Source: Microbacterium sp. MPKO10 (lineage in GTDB: Bacteria; Actinomycetota; Actinomycetes; Actinomycetales; Microbacteriaceae). From it: a DNA stretch of 64,000 nt. The stretch is from NCBI RefSeq assembly GCF_026107415.2, contig NZ_JAPCHX010000005.1, positions 434,001 to 498,000 of the forward strand, written 5' to 3'. This document shows, piece by piece, positions 8,131-17,365 of this stretch. The notes below the pieces were generated by a model. It worked only from the letters and a program-made list of their open reading frames with translations, did not search any database and was not told the origin of the DNA. The position numbers were made by a program, and so were the translations under genes. Positions within the stretch are counted from its first letter, which is position 1. Each line of letters starts with the position of its first letter.

Positions 8131-9399
8131 TCAGGCGCCGGCGAAGAATGCTCCGGCCAGGCCGCCCAGCGCCGCGGCGTCGCCCACGTGCACCATCTCG
8201 CGCGCCGAGTGCATCGAGAGCAACGGCGCACCGACGTCCACGGTGCGGATGCCGAGACGCGTCGCCGTGAGCGGGCCGATCGTCGACCCGCAGGGCACGG
8301 TGTTGTCTGAGACGAACTCCTGGTAGGTCACGTCGGCCGACGCAGCGAGGCGCGCCACCAGTGCTGCGCCAGCAGCATCCGTCGCGTACCGCTGGTTGGC
8401 GTTGATCTTGAGCAGTACGCCCTTGCCCGCATACGGCTGGTTTGCCGCGTCGTGCTTCTCGGCATAGTTCGGGTGCACGGCGTGACCGGCATCTGCAGAC
8501 AGACACCAGGATGCCGCATACGCCTGCTTCTGCTGAGACCGCGTGGCGCCGAGACCCTCGCCGATGCGGGTGAGGATGTCATCGAGGATCGGCCCGCTCG
8601 CACCGGAACGAGATTGCGACCCCAATTCTTCGTGATCGAAGGCGGCGAGCACCGAGATGTGCTCAGCATCCCCCGCCGCGTGAGCGTCGAGCAGCGCAAC
8701 AAGTCCCGCATACACGGATGACAGGTTGTCCATGCGGCCCGCGGCAAAGAATGCCTCGTCGAGCCCGAACCGCCGCGGCTCCTGCGTATCTGCCGTCAGC
8801 AGGTCGTAGCCGGCAACGTCATCACGGCTGACGCCCGCGAAGCCGGCGAGTTGGTCGAGCAGGTCAGCCGACCTCGCGTCACCGGTTCCCCACACCGGCT
8901 GCACGTGCCGCTGCCTGTCAAGCTTCAGCCCGTCGTTCGTGCTGCGCTCGAGGTGGATCGCCAGCTGCGGAATTCGCAGGAACGGCCCCGTGCGCACGAG
9001 CTTCTCTGTGCCGTCTCGCAGCACGAGCCGCCCGGCCAGCTCGAGTTCACGGTCGAGCCACGAATTCAGCAGTGGCCCGCCGTAGACTTCCACGCCGGCC
9101 TGCAGCCAGCCCAGCCACCCCGTCGTCGGGGACGGCTTGAGTTTGAAGCCGGGCGAATCAGTGTGGGCGCCGAGAATCCGGTACGGGGTGGTCGGCCCGG
9201 ATGCTGCGGGCTGCAGCCACGCGATGACAGCGCCGTCGCGCACAATGTAGCGTCCGCCAGACGTGCCGCTCCACGCCGTCTCTTCATCGAGGCGCTGGAA
9301 TCCTGCCGCGTCGAGACGCCGTGCCACCTCGGCGGCGGCATGGTACGACGAGGGCGATGCGGTGATGAAGCGGGCGAAATCAGAAATGTAGTCGTTCAC
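8131..9399 (-). CDS. apeB: M18 family aminopeptidase
   Basis: A metallo-aminopeptidase of the M18 (aspartyl aminopeptidase) family, 422 residues, cytosolic, cleaving N-terminal acidic or neutral residues from peptides with two metal ions. Motifs: GAHTDSPGF (first metal His/Asp), the central DHEELGSQS with the catalytic Glu pair, DAGHAVHPNY, and the C-terminal SMHSAREM metal histidine. Start: the frame opens with TTG 9420 and has ATG 9408, but GGAGGA (9414-9409) abuts that ATG, so GTG 9399 with 9 nt spacing is preferred. The C-terminal end abuts the inverted repeat at 8017-8122. Confidence 0.92.
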   Translation of the reverse strand: MNDYISDFARFITASPSSYHAAAEVARRLDAAGFQRLDEETAWSGTSGGRYIVRDGAVIAWLQPAASGPTTPYRILGAHTDSPGFKLKPSPTTGWLGWLQAGVEVYGGPLLNSWLDRELELAGRLVLRDGTEKLVRTGPFLRIPQLAIHLERSTNDGLKLDRQRHVQPVWGTGDARSADLLDQLAGFAGVSRDDVAGYDLLTADTQEPRRFGLDEAFFAAGRMDNLSSVYAGLVALLDAHAAGDAEHISVLAAFDHEELGSQSRSGASGPILDDILTRIGEGLGATRSQQKQAYAASWCLSADAGHAVHPNYAEKHDAANQPYAGKGVLLKINANQRYATDAAGAALVARLAASADVTYQEFVSDNTVPCGSTIGPLTATRLGIRTVDVGAPLLSMHSAREMVHVGDAAALGGLAGAFFAGA

Positions 9400-9448
9400 A
9401 GCATCCATTCCTCCATCCAATCATGGCGCGGGCCGGCAGGTCGCTGAC

Positions 9449-11623
9449 TCACGACCCGAAGACATGCCGGAAGAAAAACCTAGCGAAGGCGAGGTACGCC
9501 TTCAGCCGCCGCGCCGCTGTGAAACCGATCGGTGTGATCGATCGCCCATTGGCGAGCACATTGCGAGGATGCAAGACGAACGTCGTTGACACATCCGTGC
9601 TCTGTTCACCCGCCCGCCGTGCGGTGAGGTGCACTTTCGTGAGTCCCCGATAGCGAGCGATCGGACCGCGGCCGCGCTGACGCTTGATGCCGACAACCGA
9701 CCACGAGTCTCCGTGACTGTCGGTGAACTCGAGGTCATATTTCATCAGGTAGTCGGCGCCTTCGGGAAACATGCTCAGCTGCCCCGAGACGGCGTGCGTG
9801 CCGGGCAGGCGAGCCAGCGTCAGCGTTCCCGAGACCGGCAGGCGATGTCGAGGATCAGCCCGGAAGCTGTCGAGGCTGGGGATCTCCAACCGCACCTGGA
9901 GCCGCCCCGCGTGCGCACGGCGCTCCGTGCGCTCGTGCATCGTCTCGTCAAGGTAGATCCCGTCGCCCGCGGTCTGGCGCCGACGATCAGCCATCCAGCG
10001 GTACGCGTCGTCTTCCGGAATCGGTACGCGCCTGACACGCGTCCACTCGGGTGCCTTCCAGGAGCGATCACCGGTGACGTCGCGAATGATCCCCTCGATC
10101 GCACGCTCCGCGCTGGCGAGGATGGTGGCTGACGGATTCGCACCGGTGGCGGCCGGGATCACCGAACCGTCCATCACGTAGAGCCCCGGATACCCGTGCA
10201 CCTGGCGATCTGGCCCGACAACAGCCTTCTCACGATCGCTGCCAACCGGAACGCCGCCGAGTGGATGCACGGTGACGGGGCGTCGGAAGATCGACCAGGT
10301 GATGGGGGTGCGCACCGGTGATCCGATGATGCGTGCAACGGCGGGGCCGACACGCCCTTCAGCACGGTACAGGCGCGCCTGCCAACGATTGAGCCATCGC
10401 AGACGAGCCTCACCCTGCTTGTCGAGTTCCAATTGCCCTGTTCCAGCATCTCGCCCCATCGAGAGCAGCGCCATCGTGCGGCGCGGGTCACGACGTCGTC
10501 GGGACCGCCACCATGCGCGAATGCGCGGCAGCGGAAGCATCCGGTCCAGCAGAGCCGTGAGCGCGGGAGGGACAGCGCCGTCTTGCACTTGAAACCACAC
10601 AGGCTCGGATTTCTCCCACACGTCGAGCACGGTTGTCGTCGTGATGGTCGGCCCGGTCGTCAGGTCTCCGGTGCCCTGCCTGACCGTGCTGAGCGCCAGA
10701 TAATCCCCGTTTCCGGAGAAGCCGTGGCCGAGCGCCGGCGAAAGCCCCGGAAGCGTTTTGTCGACATCGCGAGAGCGCAGCAGCATCTCGGTCGTCGCCA
10801 CAGAACCAGCCGCCAGGAAGACCCGGGAAGCAGTTCGGCGCACAAGGCCCGCACCGTTGTCTTCGCGCGACCAGACGGTCCACCCCTCGTCATCCGGCTC
10901 GATTCGCACAACCTCCGACTCCGTGATGGCACGGGCACCGTTCTGTTCTGCCACGGCGAGATAGTTGTAATCGAGCGAATTCTTCGCGCCCTGATTACAG
11001 CCGAGAACGCACTCCCCGACGAACGAGCAGCCCCGCTGATGCACGTTGTGGCTGTTGGGAGTCCACTCATTCGGTGTTCCGAACCGAACGGCAAGGTTGG
11101 GGCGAATTGTCGCGGGGCGAATGCTCATCTTCTGCCCCAGATCCTCAAGAATTGAGGTGCGGGGAGGGACGCGGCCGGTCGCAGGGTCCGCGCCGACGGG
11201 TGACACCTCGAGCATCGTCCCGGCCAAGTCGTAATAGGGGTCGAGATCCGCGCGCCGTTCACCGAGCGGCCACTGCTCATCGACAAGGCTCGGAGCGGGG
11301 CGCGCGAAGACGTTGGCGTACACGAGCGAGCCACCGCCCCACCCAGCGCCTTGCAGCGACAGCATCGAGTCCAGCCATCGCACATCGTAGAGGCCACGGT
11401 CAGAGTTCCAGAGCCAACCGTCGTGAAGCTGGGGTGAGCGGGGAAAGTCTCCCGCCCGCCATCGCCGTCCTCGCTCAAGCACAGTGACAGAGAAGCCCGC
11501 CTGCGCCAACCGCGCCGCGGTCACGGCTCCGCCGAACCCACTCCCGACGACCAGAGCATCAACGCGCTGCCCGGTGTCTTCGGAAGACGATGCGCTGCTA
11601 ACGGTTCGGCTCTCTTCGCTCAT
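9449..11623 (-). CDS. GMC oxidoreductase (cholesterol-oxidase-like)
   Basis: A 724-residue flavoenzyme of the glucose-methanol-choline family that oxidises an alcohol with FAD. The FAD-binding motif VVGSGFGGAVTAARLA is near residues 25-40, the second FAD segment GAGWGGGSLVYANVF lies near 92-106, and the C-terminal substrate/active-site region HPLGGVPVG and GANPSATI sits around 480-530. The last 200 residues form an extra domain beyond the usual GMC fold, as in bacterial steroid oxidases, so a sterol-like substrate is possible. Start ATG 11623 has GGGAGAG upstream; an in-frame GTG/ATG further up is less likely. The Ser/Thr-rich first 20 residues look disordered, and no export signal is seen. 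Confidence 0.85.
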   Translation of the reverse strand: MSEESRTVSSASSSEDTGQRVDALVVGSGFGGAVTAARLAQAGFSVTVLERGRRWRAGDFPRSPQLHDGWLWNSDRGLYDVRWLDSMLSLQGAGWGGGSLVYANVFARPAPSLVDEQWPLGERRADLDPYYDLAGTMLEVSPVGADPATGRVPPRTSILEDLGQKMSIRPATIRPNLAVRFGTPNEWTPNSHNVHQRGCSFVGECVLGCNQGAKNSLDYNYLAVAEQNGARAITESEVVRIEPDDEGWTVWSREDNGAGLVRRTASRVFLAAGSVATTEMLLRSRDVDKTLPGLSPALGHGFSGNGDYLALSTVRQGTGDLTTGPTITTTTVLDVWEKSEPVWFQVQDGAVPPALTALLDRMLPLPRIRAWWRSRRRRDPRRTMALLSMGRDAGTGQLELDKQGEARLRWLNRWQARLYRAEGRVGPAVARIIGSPVRTPITWSIFRRPVTVHPLGGVPVGSDREKAVVGPDRQVHGYPGLYVMDGSVIPAATGANPSATILASAERAIEGIIRDVTGDRSWKAPEWTRVRRVPIPEDDAYRWMADRRRQTAGDGIYLDETMHERTERRAHAGRLQVRLEIPSLDSFRADPRHRLPVSGTLTLARLPGTHAVSGQLSMFPEGADYLMKYDLEFTDSHGDSWSVVGIKRQRGRGPIARYRGLTKVHLTARRAGEQSTDVSTTFVLHPRNVLANGRSITPIGFTAARRLKAYLAFARFFFRHVFGS

Positions 11624-11733
11624 ATTTCTCTCCCGACAGCACGTTTCTGGTTTCCCGTGTCCCACGGTAGGCGACGTGCGTCTCGCACACCTGATCGACC
11701 AGCCTCCCAGGGCAGTTCACCTAGACTTGAGAG

Positions 11734-11913
11734 GTGCGCCCCTACATCATCCCCCTCGTCGGCGCGACCCTTCTCATCATCGGCATCCTGATCGTCGTGA
11801 CGAACAAGCAGTTCGCGACCGTCGCCCTCGTCTTCCAAATCGCGGGCGTGGTGCTGCTGGGCTTCTACATGGTCAAAGAGATGCTTCCGGGGCGCTCGAA
11901 GCGCAAGCGTTGA
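11734..11913 (+). CDS. Small two-helix membrane protein
   Basis: A 59-residue protein of unknown function with two hydrophobic helices (about residues 4-20 and 28-46) and a basic C-terminus ending GRSKRKR. Start GTG 11734 is supported by TAGACT exactly 6 nt upstream, a leaderless arrangement; without this gene the gap between the divergent GMC gene and the MFS gene would be unexplained. It is followed by 73 bp and then the MFS gene on the same strand. Confidence 0.7.
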   Translation: MRPYIIPLVGATLLIIGILIVVTNKQFATVALVFQIAGVVLLGFYMVKEMLPGRSKRKR

Positions 11914-11986
11914 TGCGGCATCCCCTCAGCGCCCGACCTCCTCGCACGACACCCGAACGATACGCACGCACAGGAGTACGACACTG

Positions 11987-13204
11987 ATGAGCCGCATCGC
12001 GCGCGCACCCGCCCGCACACCGGTGAGCCTCACGGCACGTCGCGCGCGCTTCGCCGTCGGAATGCTGTTTCTCACCAACGGAGCTCTGCTCGCCAACATC
12101 CTGCCCCGCTACCCCGAAATCAAGGCGGAACTTGGCATGGACAACGCACTGTACGGCCTCTCGCTCGCCGCGTTCCCCACGGGCGCGATCGTTGCGGGGC
12201 TTGCCGCTGCCGCGTTGATTCGCCGGTTCGGGTCCGCCCGGCTCGCAACCGCAGGCACAATTCTGACAAGCCTCGGGCTTCTGGGTGCGGCGTTCGCTCC
12301 TGTCAGCGCGCTGTTCGCCGCCAGCCTGTTCGCAGCGGGCGCGATGGACGCCATCACCGACGTCGCGCAGAACGCCCATGGTCTGCGGGTGCAGCGCCGG
12401 TACGGGCGTTCGATCATCAACTCGTTTCACGCGCTGTGGTCGTTGGGCGCGGTTCTCGGCGGGGCGATGTCGGCTGCGGCGATCGCAGTGCAGCTGCCCG
12501 TCAGCATCCATATTTCGATCTCAGCCGCGGTCTTCTCGGTGGTGGCCATCATCGCGCTCACACTCTGCCTGCCCGGGCCAGATGCTGACACGGGCGCTCA
12601 CACGACCGTGGGCACCGCTTCAGCTCCCCCTCTGAAACCGCGTCGCATCGCGTTGCTGATCACCGCGTTCGTGCTCATCGGCATGGCCGGCGCCTTCATT
12701 GAAGACGGCGGAAACTCCTGGGCGACGCTGTATTTGCGCGACAGTCTCGATGCACCGGGAGCTCTCGCGGCGATGGGATTCATCGCTCTCGTCGGAGCGC
12801 AGTTCGTCGGGCGGCTCATCGGCGACGGCCTCGTCGACCGTTTCGGCGAGCGCACTGTCGCTCGAGCAGGCGGCATCATCGTCGCCGTGGGCATGGGCAC
12901 TGCGCTGGCGTTCCCCTCCGTGCCCGGCACAATCGCGGGATTCGCCGCCGCTGGCCTCGGCGTCGCGACCCTCATTCCCGCAGCGATGCACGAGGCAGAT
13001 TCACTGCGCGGACTCCGGCCCGGCACCGGTCTCACGATCGTCTCGTGGCTTCTGCGCCTCGGCTTCCTCGTCGGCCCACCGCTCGTCGGCCTGGTGTCAG
13101 AGGCAGCGGGACTGCGCGCCGGGCTGCTGATTGTTCCGATCTCCGGCGCCCTCGTCATTCTGCTGGCCGGGGCGCTGAAGCCCGCGCGGCTCCCCTCAGC
13201 GTGA
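11987..13204 (+). CDS. MFS transporter
   Basis: A 405-residue inner-membrane major facilitator protein with about 12 helices and two homologous halves. It has the order typical of the YbjJ/FucP-like group: RFAVGMLFLTNGALLANILPR in helix 1, a long cytosolic linker near residue 200 and MAGAFIEDGGNSWATLYLRD in helix 7. It probably moves a sugar-like or other small solute; the substrate is unknown. AGGAG lies 9 nt before ATG 11987. It is followed 28 bp later by the oxidoreductase at 13233, so the two may share a transcript. Confidence 0.87.
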   Translation: MSRIARAPARTPVSLTARRARFAVGMLFLTNGALLANILPRYPEIKAELGMDNALYGLSLAAFPTGAIVAGLAAAALIRRFGSARLATAGTILTSLGLLGAAFAPVSALFAASLFAAGAMDAITDVAQNAHGLRVQRRYGRSIINSFHALWSLGAVLGGAMSAAAIAVQLPVSIHISISAAVFSVVAIIALTLCLPGPDADTGAHTTVGTASAPPLKPRRIALLITAFVLIGMAGAFIEDGGNSWATLYLRDSLDAPGALAAMGFIALVGAQFVGRLIGDGLVDRFGERTVARAGGIIVAVGMGTALAFPSVPGTIAGFAAAGLGVATLIPAAMHEADSLRGLRPGTGLTIVSWLLRLGFLVGPPLVGLVSEAAGLRAGLLIVPISGALVILLAGALKPARLPSA

Positions 13205-13232
13205 GAGGCTGAAAGAAGGCGAGAGGAGCATC

Positions 13233-14156
13233 ATGGCACGGCGCGTTCACATCACAGGATTCGGTGGGATCGAGAACTTCGAGGTCGTCGACCAAGACAT
13301 TCCGGATGCTGGTGAGCGGGAGTTCCTCGTGCGCGTGCTGGCTGCGGGGCTCAACCCTGTCGATGCGAAGATCGTCGCCGACCCGGCGAACGCCAAGCGC
13401 CACGGCGTCACACTGCCCGCGGGAAGCGGCAACGACTTCGCGGGGCGGATCGAGAGCATGGGGCGACGCGCCTTCGGCTTTGCGGTGGGCGACCTCGTCT
13501 TCGGCGGAGCACGCATGCGGGCGCAGGCCGACTACGTCACCGTCACCGCGGATGCCCTGACACTCATCCCCGAAGGGCTGAGCACGGCCCAGGCGGCGTG
13601 CCTGGATATCGCGGGACGCACAGCCATGGCGATGGTGCGCGAGATGGAGATCTCGCGAGACGACACCGTCCTCGTGAGCGCGGCGGCGGGCGGCGTCGGC
13701 TACCTCACCGCACAGCTGTGCCGCTTGCGCGGTGCCACGGTGATCGGCACGGCGAGTGAGCGCAATCATGACCTGCTTCGCGCACACGACATCGTTCCCG
13801 TCGCCTACGGAGACGGTCTCGCCGACCGCGTGCGCGCGGCAGCACCGCAGGGCGTCGACGTCGTCCTCGACCACGCGGGGCGCGAGACTCTCGAGACCGC
13901 GATCGAGCTCGGCGTCCCCGCGAACCGTGTCAATACGATCGCCGACCGCCCGTTTGCCGCGAAGCACGGTTTCAGCGACTACGCCCGCGCCGAGAGCACG
14001 CATGATGAGCTGCGCGCGATCGCCGAGCTTGTCGCCGAGGGCACCGTGGATCTTCCCATCGAGGCCACCTACCCACTGGAGCAGGTGCGCGATGCATACG
14101 AGCACCTGCTTACCGGTCACGTGCGCGGCAAGATCGCCCTCACGCTGGAAGACTGA
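13233..14156 (+). CDS. NADP-dependent quinone oxidoreductase (MDR family)
   Basis: A 307-residue medium-chain dehydrogenase/reductase of the zinc-free quinone-reductase type: an N-terminal GroES-like domain with AAGLNPVDAKI and GNDFAGRIE, then a Rossmann domain with VLVSAAAGGVGYLTAQL (about residues 144-160) that binds NADPH. The reaction would be two-electron reduction of quinones or enones. Start ATG 13233 follows GAGAGGAG. It is probably co-transcribed with the upstream MFS gene (28-bp gap) and converges on the copper ATPase. Confidence 0.9.
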   Translation: MARRVHITGFGGIENFEVVDQDIPDAGEREFLVRVLAAGLNPVDAKIVADPANAKRHGVTLPAGSGNDFAGRIESMGRRAFGFAVGDLVFGGARMRAQADYVTVTADALTLIPEGLSTAQAACLDIAGRTAMAMVREMEISRDDTVLVSAAAGGVGYLTAQLCRLRGATVIGTASERNHDLLRAHDIVPVAYGDGLADRVRAAAPQGVDVVLDHAGRETLETAIELGVPANRVNTIADRPFAAKHGFSDYARAESTHDELRAIAELVAEGTVDLPIEATYPLEQVRDAYEHLLTGHVRGKIALTLED

Positions 14157-14186
14157 CCGCACCGAGGGCGTGGCGTGGTTCGAGCG

Positions 14187-16415
14187 TCAGCGTGATTCGG
14201 GCGACAGGTCCAGGCGACGCAGCAGCTGCGCGTTGAGGGCGACGACCACAGTGGATGCTGACATCAGCAGAGCACCGACGGCGACGGGCAGCACGAAGCC
14301 GATGGGCGCGAGAACACCGGCCGCGAGCGGTACGGAGATGAGGTTGTAGCCTCCCGCCCACCAGAGGTTCTGCGTCATCTTGCGATACGTGGCGCGCGAG
14401 AGCTCGATGACCGACAACACCGAGCGCGGGTCGTCGCTCGCGAGGATCACACCGGCGGAGCCGATGGCGACGTCCGTTCCGGCACCGATGGCCAGCCCAA
14501 CGTCTGCCTGTGCGAGGGCCGGCGCATCGTTCACGCCATCGCCCACCATGGCCACGCGCCTCCCCTGCTTCTGCAGTCCGGAGATCGTCGACGCCTTGTT
14601 CTCGGGCAGCACGCCCGCGTGCACCTCGTCAATGGCGAGCTCGTTCGCGACAGCATCCGCCACCGCCTGCGCGTCCCCCGTGATCATGACGACGCGAATG
14701 CCGCGCGCATGCAGCTTCTCCACGGCGATCGCCGACTCGTCGCGCACGTCGTCAGCGAGCTTCAGCGCGCCGATGACCTGCCCGTCGCGTAAAACGTGAA
14801 GCACGATCGCACCTTCGTCCGACCACGGGTCCACGGTGTCGAGCGGTTCAGCGTCGGCGTCTCGCAGCATCGCGGGGCCTCCGACGCGAATCACTGCCCC
14901 GTCAATGGTTGCCGTCACCCCGAGCGCGGGCTCGGAACGGAACTCTGCCGCGCGCGGCACCATGACACCGCGATGCTCGGCCTCGCGCACAATCGCGCGG
15001 GCGAGCGGATGCTCGCTGTCTGACTCGGCCGCGGCCGCGAGCGCGAGCACGTGCGCCTCATCGGTCCCGTCAATGGAAGCGACTTCGCCGACCGCGGGCT
15101 CGCCGCGCGTGAGCGTCCCCGTCTTGTCGAAGACGACGGTGTCGATCGTGCGCATCGATTCAAGCGCCAGGCGATCGCGCACGAGCACACCACTGCGGGC
15201 GGCACGCTCGGTCGCGATTGACACGACCAGCGGAATTGCCAGACCCAGCGCATGCGGACAGGCGATTACGAGCACCGTGATGGTGCGGATCACGGCGGCG
15301 TCCGGCTGCCCGATCAGCACCCAGACGAGAGCGGTGATCACGGCGGCCGAGAGCGCGAACCAGAACAGCAGCGCAGCGGCCCGGTCGGCCAGGCGCTGGG
15401 CGCGAGACGATGAGTTCTGGGCGTCGCTCACCAGTTTCCGAATGCCGGCGAGCGCCGTGTCGTCGCCGATCGCGCTCACGCGTACGCGCAGTGCCGTGTC
15501 TGTCGCGATCGTTCCGGCGACAACGCGGTCGCCCGGGCCGCGCGTCACGGGAACGGACTCCCCCGTGACCATGGATTCGTCGACAGCCGCCGTGCCCTCT
15601 TCCACCGTGCCATCGGCGGGCACACGGCCTCCGGGCCGCACGATCACGAGATCATCAACGACGAGGTCCTCGGGCGAGATCGTTTCGACAGCGTCGCCCG
15701 TGACGCGCTCGGCTTCATCGGGAAGCAGCGCCGCAAGGGAGTCGAGGGCGGACGAGGTCTGTGCGAGTGACCGCATCTCGATCCAGTGGCCCAGCAGCAT
15801 GATCACGATCAGCAGCGCGAGCTCCCACCAGAAGTCCAGTTGATGGTCAAGCAGCCCTAGGCTCGAGCCGAGCGACGCCACGAACGCGACGCTGATGGCC
15901 ATTCCGATGAGCAGCATCATGCCGGGCTGTCGCGACCGCAGCTCGGACACAGCGCCGGTCAGAAACGGCCTGCCGCCCCACACGAAGATGATCGTGCCGA
16001 GCACGGGCGAGATCCAGTCGACACCAGGAAACTCCGGGCGCGCATAACCGAGGATGCTGGCGAACATCGCGCTGAAGAACGCGGTCGGAAGCGACACGAC
16101 GAGCATGATCCAGAACAGCCGGCGAAACTGCGTGACGTGCGATGAGTGGTCGTGCCCGCCGTGGGCGCCATGCCCCTCATGGGAGTTGTGTCCCTCATGG
16201 GAACTGTGCCCCTCATGAGAGCCATGCGCAGAGGGAGCGTGCTCGCCGCTCTCGCCATACGCGGCGCTCGTGCTGTGTGCAGTGTGGCCAGCATGATCGT
16301 GGGCGCTCGGCTCGGCACTGTACTCGGCACCGCGGCCGGCACTGTGGTGGGCGCCGTGTTCGGCATGGTCGCGCATTGCCGGGCGCTGTCCGCGTTCTGT
16401 CTCGTCGTGTGTCAT
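14187..16415 (-). CDS. copB: CPH-type copper P-type ATPase (CopB-like) with His-rich N-terminus
   Basis: A 742-residue P1B-type ATPase that exports copper (or silver) across the membrane. Instead of the CPC of CopA it has Cys386-Pro-His388 (ACPHALGLAIP), the mark of the P1B-3/CopB group. The phosphorylation site is Asp430 in DKTGTLT, the actuator loop has TGESVP, and the hinge is GDGVNDAPAL. The first 95 residues hold dozens of histidines in repeats such as SHEGH and no Cys-type HMA domain. GAGGAG precedes ATG 16415. A perfect CsoR operator lies 20 bp upstream. Confidence 0.93.
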   Translation of the reverse strand: MTHDETERGQRPAMRDHAEHGAHHSAGRGAEYSAEPSAHDHAGHTAHSTSAAYGESGEHAPSAHGSHEGHSSHEGHNSHEGHGAHGGHDHSSHVTQFRRLFWIMLVVSLPTAFFSAMFASILGYARPEFPGVDWISPVLGTIIFVWGGRPFLTGAVSELRSRQPGMMLLIGMAISVAFVASLGSSLGLLDHQLDFWWELALLIVIMLLGHWIEMRSLAQTSSALDSLAALLPDEAERVTGDAVETISPEDLVVDDLVIVRPGGRVPADGTVEEGTAAVDESMVTGESVPVTRGPGDRVVAGTIATDTALRVRVSAIGDDTALAGIRKLVSDAQNSSSRAQRLADRAAALLFWFALSAAVITALVWVLIGQPDAAVIRTITVLVIACPHALGLAIPLVVSIATERAARSGVLVRDRLALESMRTIDTVVFDKTGTLTRGEPAVGEVASIDGTDEAHVLALAAAAESDSEHPLARAIVREAEHRGVMVPRAAEFRSEPALGVTATIDGAVIRVGGPAMLRDADAEPLDTVDPWSDEGAIVLHVLRDGQVIGALKLADDVRDESAIAVEKLHARGIRVVMITGDAQAVADAVANELAIDEVHAGVLPENKASTISGLQKQGRRVAMVGDGVNDAPALAQADVGLAIGAGTDVAIGSAGVILASDDPRSVLSVIELSRATYRKMTQNLWWAGGYNLISVPLAAGVLAPIGFVLPVAVGALLMSASTVVVALNAQLLRRLDLSPESR

Positions 16416-16434
16416 GTCACTCCTCCTCGGACAC

Positions 16435-16453
16435 TATACCCCCTGGGGGTATA
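16435..16453. promoter_or_regulatory. CsoR operator 1 (divergent)
   Basis: TATACCCCC-T-GGGGGTATA is a perfect palindrome with the G/C-tract core known for CsoR sites. Both ends look like -10 boxes (TATAGT on the minus strand, TATAAA on the plus), so one site can control the ATPase on the minus strand and the small repeat protein on the plus strand. Confidence 0.9.
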
Positions 16454-16533
16454 AACACAACCCATGCAGAAGGATTCCTCCCTTGTCAACAGGACGGTCG
16501 CGGCGTAAACCTAGACATAAGGAAGTGATCATC

Positions 16534-16836
16534 ATGATGAACAACGATGTTTCACCACAAGAGCACCGCGAGTCTCCGGCCCACCACGGCGATCCGGGCG
16601 CAGCATCCTGGACCCGCCCAGACAGCGCGGGAATGAGCGAACATACCGAGGACGGCGGCGATCCCGGGGCGGACTCCGCAGCGCGGCCCGACGAATTCGC
16701 ACGCGACGATGATCCGCATCCAGGCGGCGATCCGGGTGGCAGTTCGTGGAGCCGGCCAGACAAGCACGCGATCGACGACAACCCCACAGGAGGAGGCGAC
16801 CCGGGCGCAGGGTCGTCAGACCGACGGCGGCACTGA
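16534..16836 (+). CDS. Disordered GGDPG-repeat protein in the copper island
   Basis: A 100-residue hydrophilic protein of unknown function. It contains four imperfect repeats of the form GDPG-x2-S-x2-RPD (GDPGAASWTRPD, GDPGADSAARPD, GDPGGSSWSRPD, GDPGAGSSDR) separated by acidic/His spacers. It has no Cys, no membrane helix and no signal peptide, and should be unfolded. Start ATG 16534 has AGGAAG 8 nt upstream; a second ATG is adjacent. It lies between the two CsoR operators and is transcribed away from the ATPase, so copper control is likely. A metal-buffering role is a guess. Confidence 0.6.
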   Translation: MMNNDVSPQEHRESPAHHGDPGAASWTRPDSAGMSEHTEDGGDPGADSAARPDEFARDDDPHPGGDPGGSSWSRPDKHAIDDNPTGGGDPGAGSSDRRRH

Positions 16837-17013
16837 CGCTGATACCGGTACTGACGCTGGCCCGGCCCGGCTGTTGACCCGGCCCGGCCCGGACGCGATC
16901 ATGCGCAGCGCGATCATGCGCGGTGCGGCCACACCCGGCACTGAAGGCATCGCACAGAGGGCAGTCGCTGACGCCGACGCCGACGCCGACCTGGCAGCAT
17001 CCGGACCGAATTG

Positions 17014-17033
17014 ATACCGGGAGGGGGTATACT
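17014..17033 (+). promoter_or_regulatory. CsoR operator 2 overlapping the csoR -10 box
   Basis: ATACCGGGAGGGGGTAT (17014-17030) matches the outer arms and G-tract of operator 1 imperfectly. It overlaps TATACT (17028-17033), a good -10 box 17 nt before the csoR start. This fits autorepression of csoR-copZ. The ~175 bp upstream hold only low-complexity GC repeats. Confidence 0.85.
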
Positions 17034-17050
17034 GTGGGCCGGGAGGCATC

Positions 17051-17332
17051 ATGCAACACGGATACGTCGATGACAAAGAGGCTCTGCTTAAGCGCCTCAA
17101 ACGTGCCGAGGGCCAAGTGCGCGGCATTCAGAAGATGATCGAGAACGACACATACTGCATCGACGTTCTGACGCAGGTGTCTGCTGCGACGAAGGCCCTC
17201 GAGACAGTCGCACTGGAGCTTCTCGATGACCACCTCAATCACTGCGTCGCCGAGGCGACGCGCGAAGGCGGCCCTGTCGCAGACGAGAAGCTCAAAGAGG
17301 CTTCCGCCGCGATCGCCCGTCTTGTCCGCTGA
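17051..17332 (+). CDS. csoR: Copper-sensing repressor CsoR
   Basis: A 93-residue all-helical repressor of the CsoR/RcnR family (DUF156). The Cu(I) ligands are Cys36, His61 and Cys65, the same numbers as in the Mycobacterium tuberculosis protein, and the DNA-contact region LLKRLKRAEGQVRGI (about 12-26) is typical. Apo-CsoR binds the G-tract palindromes and lets go on Cu(I) binding. GGGAGG lies 5-6 nt before ATG 17051. It is followed 33 bp later by copZ, and two operators in the island define its likely regulon. Confidence 0.95.
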   Translation: MQHGYVDDKEALLKRLKRAEGQVRGIQKMIENDTYCIDVLTQVSAATKALETVALELLDDHLNHCVAEATREGGPVADEKLKEASAAIARLVR

Positions 17333-17365
17333 CCGACCAACTCACGCGAAGGAGATCGACACTCA

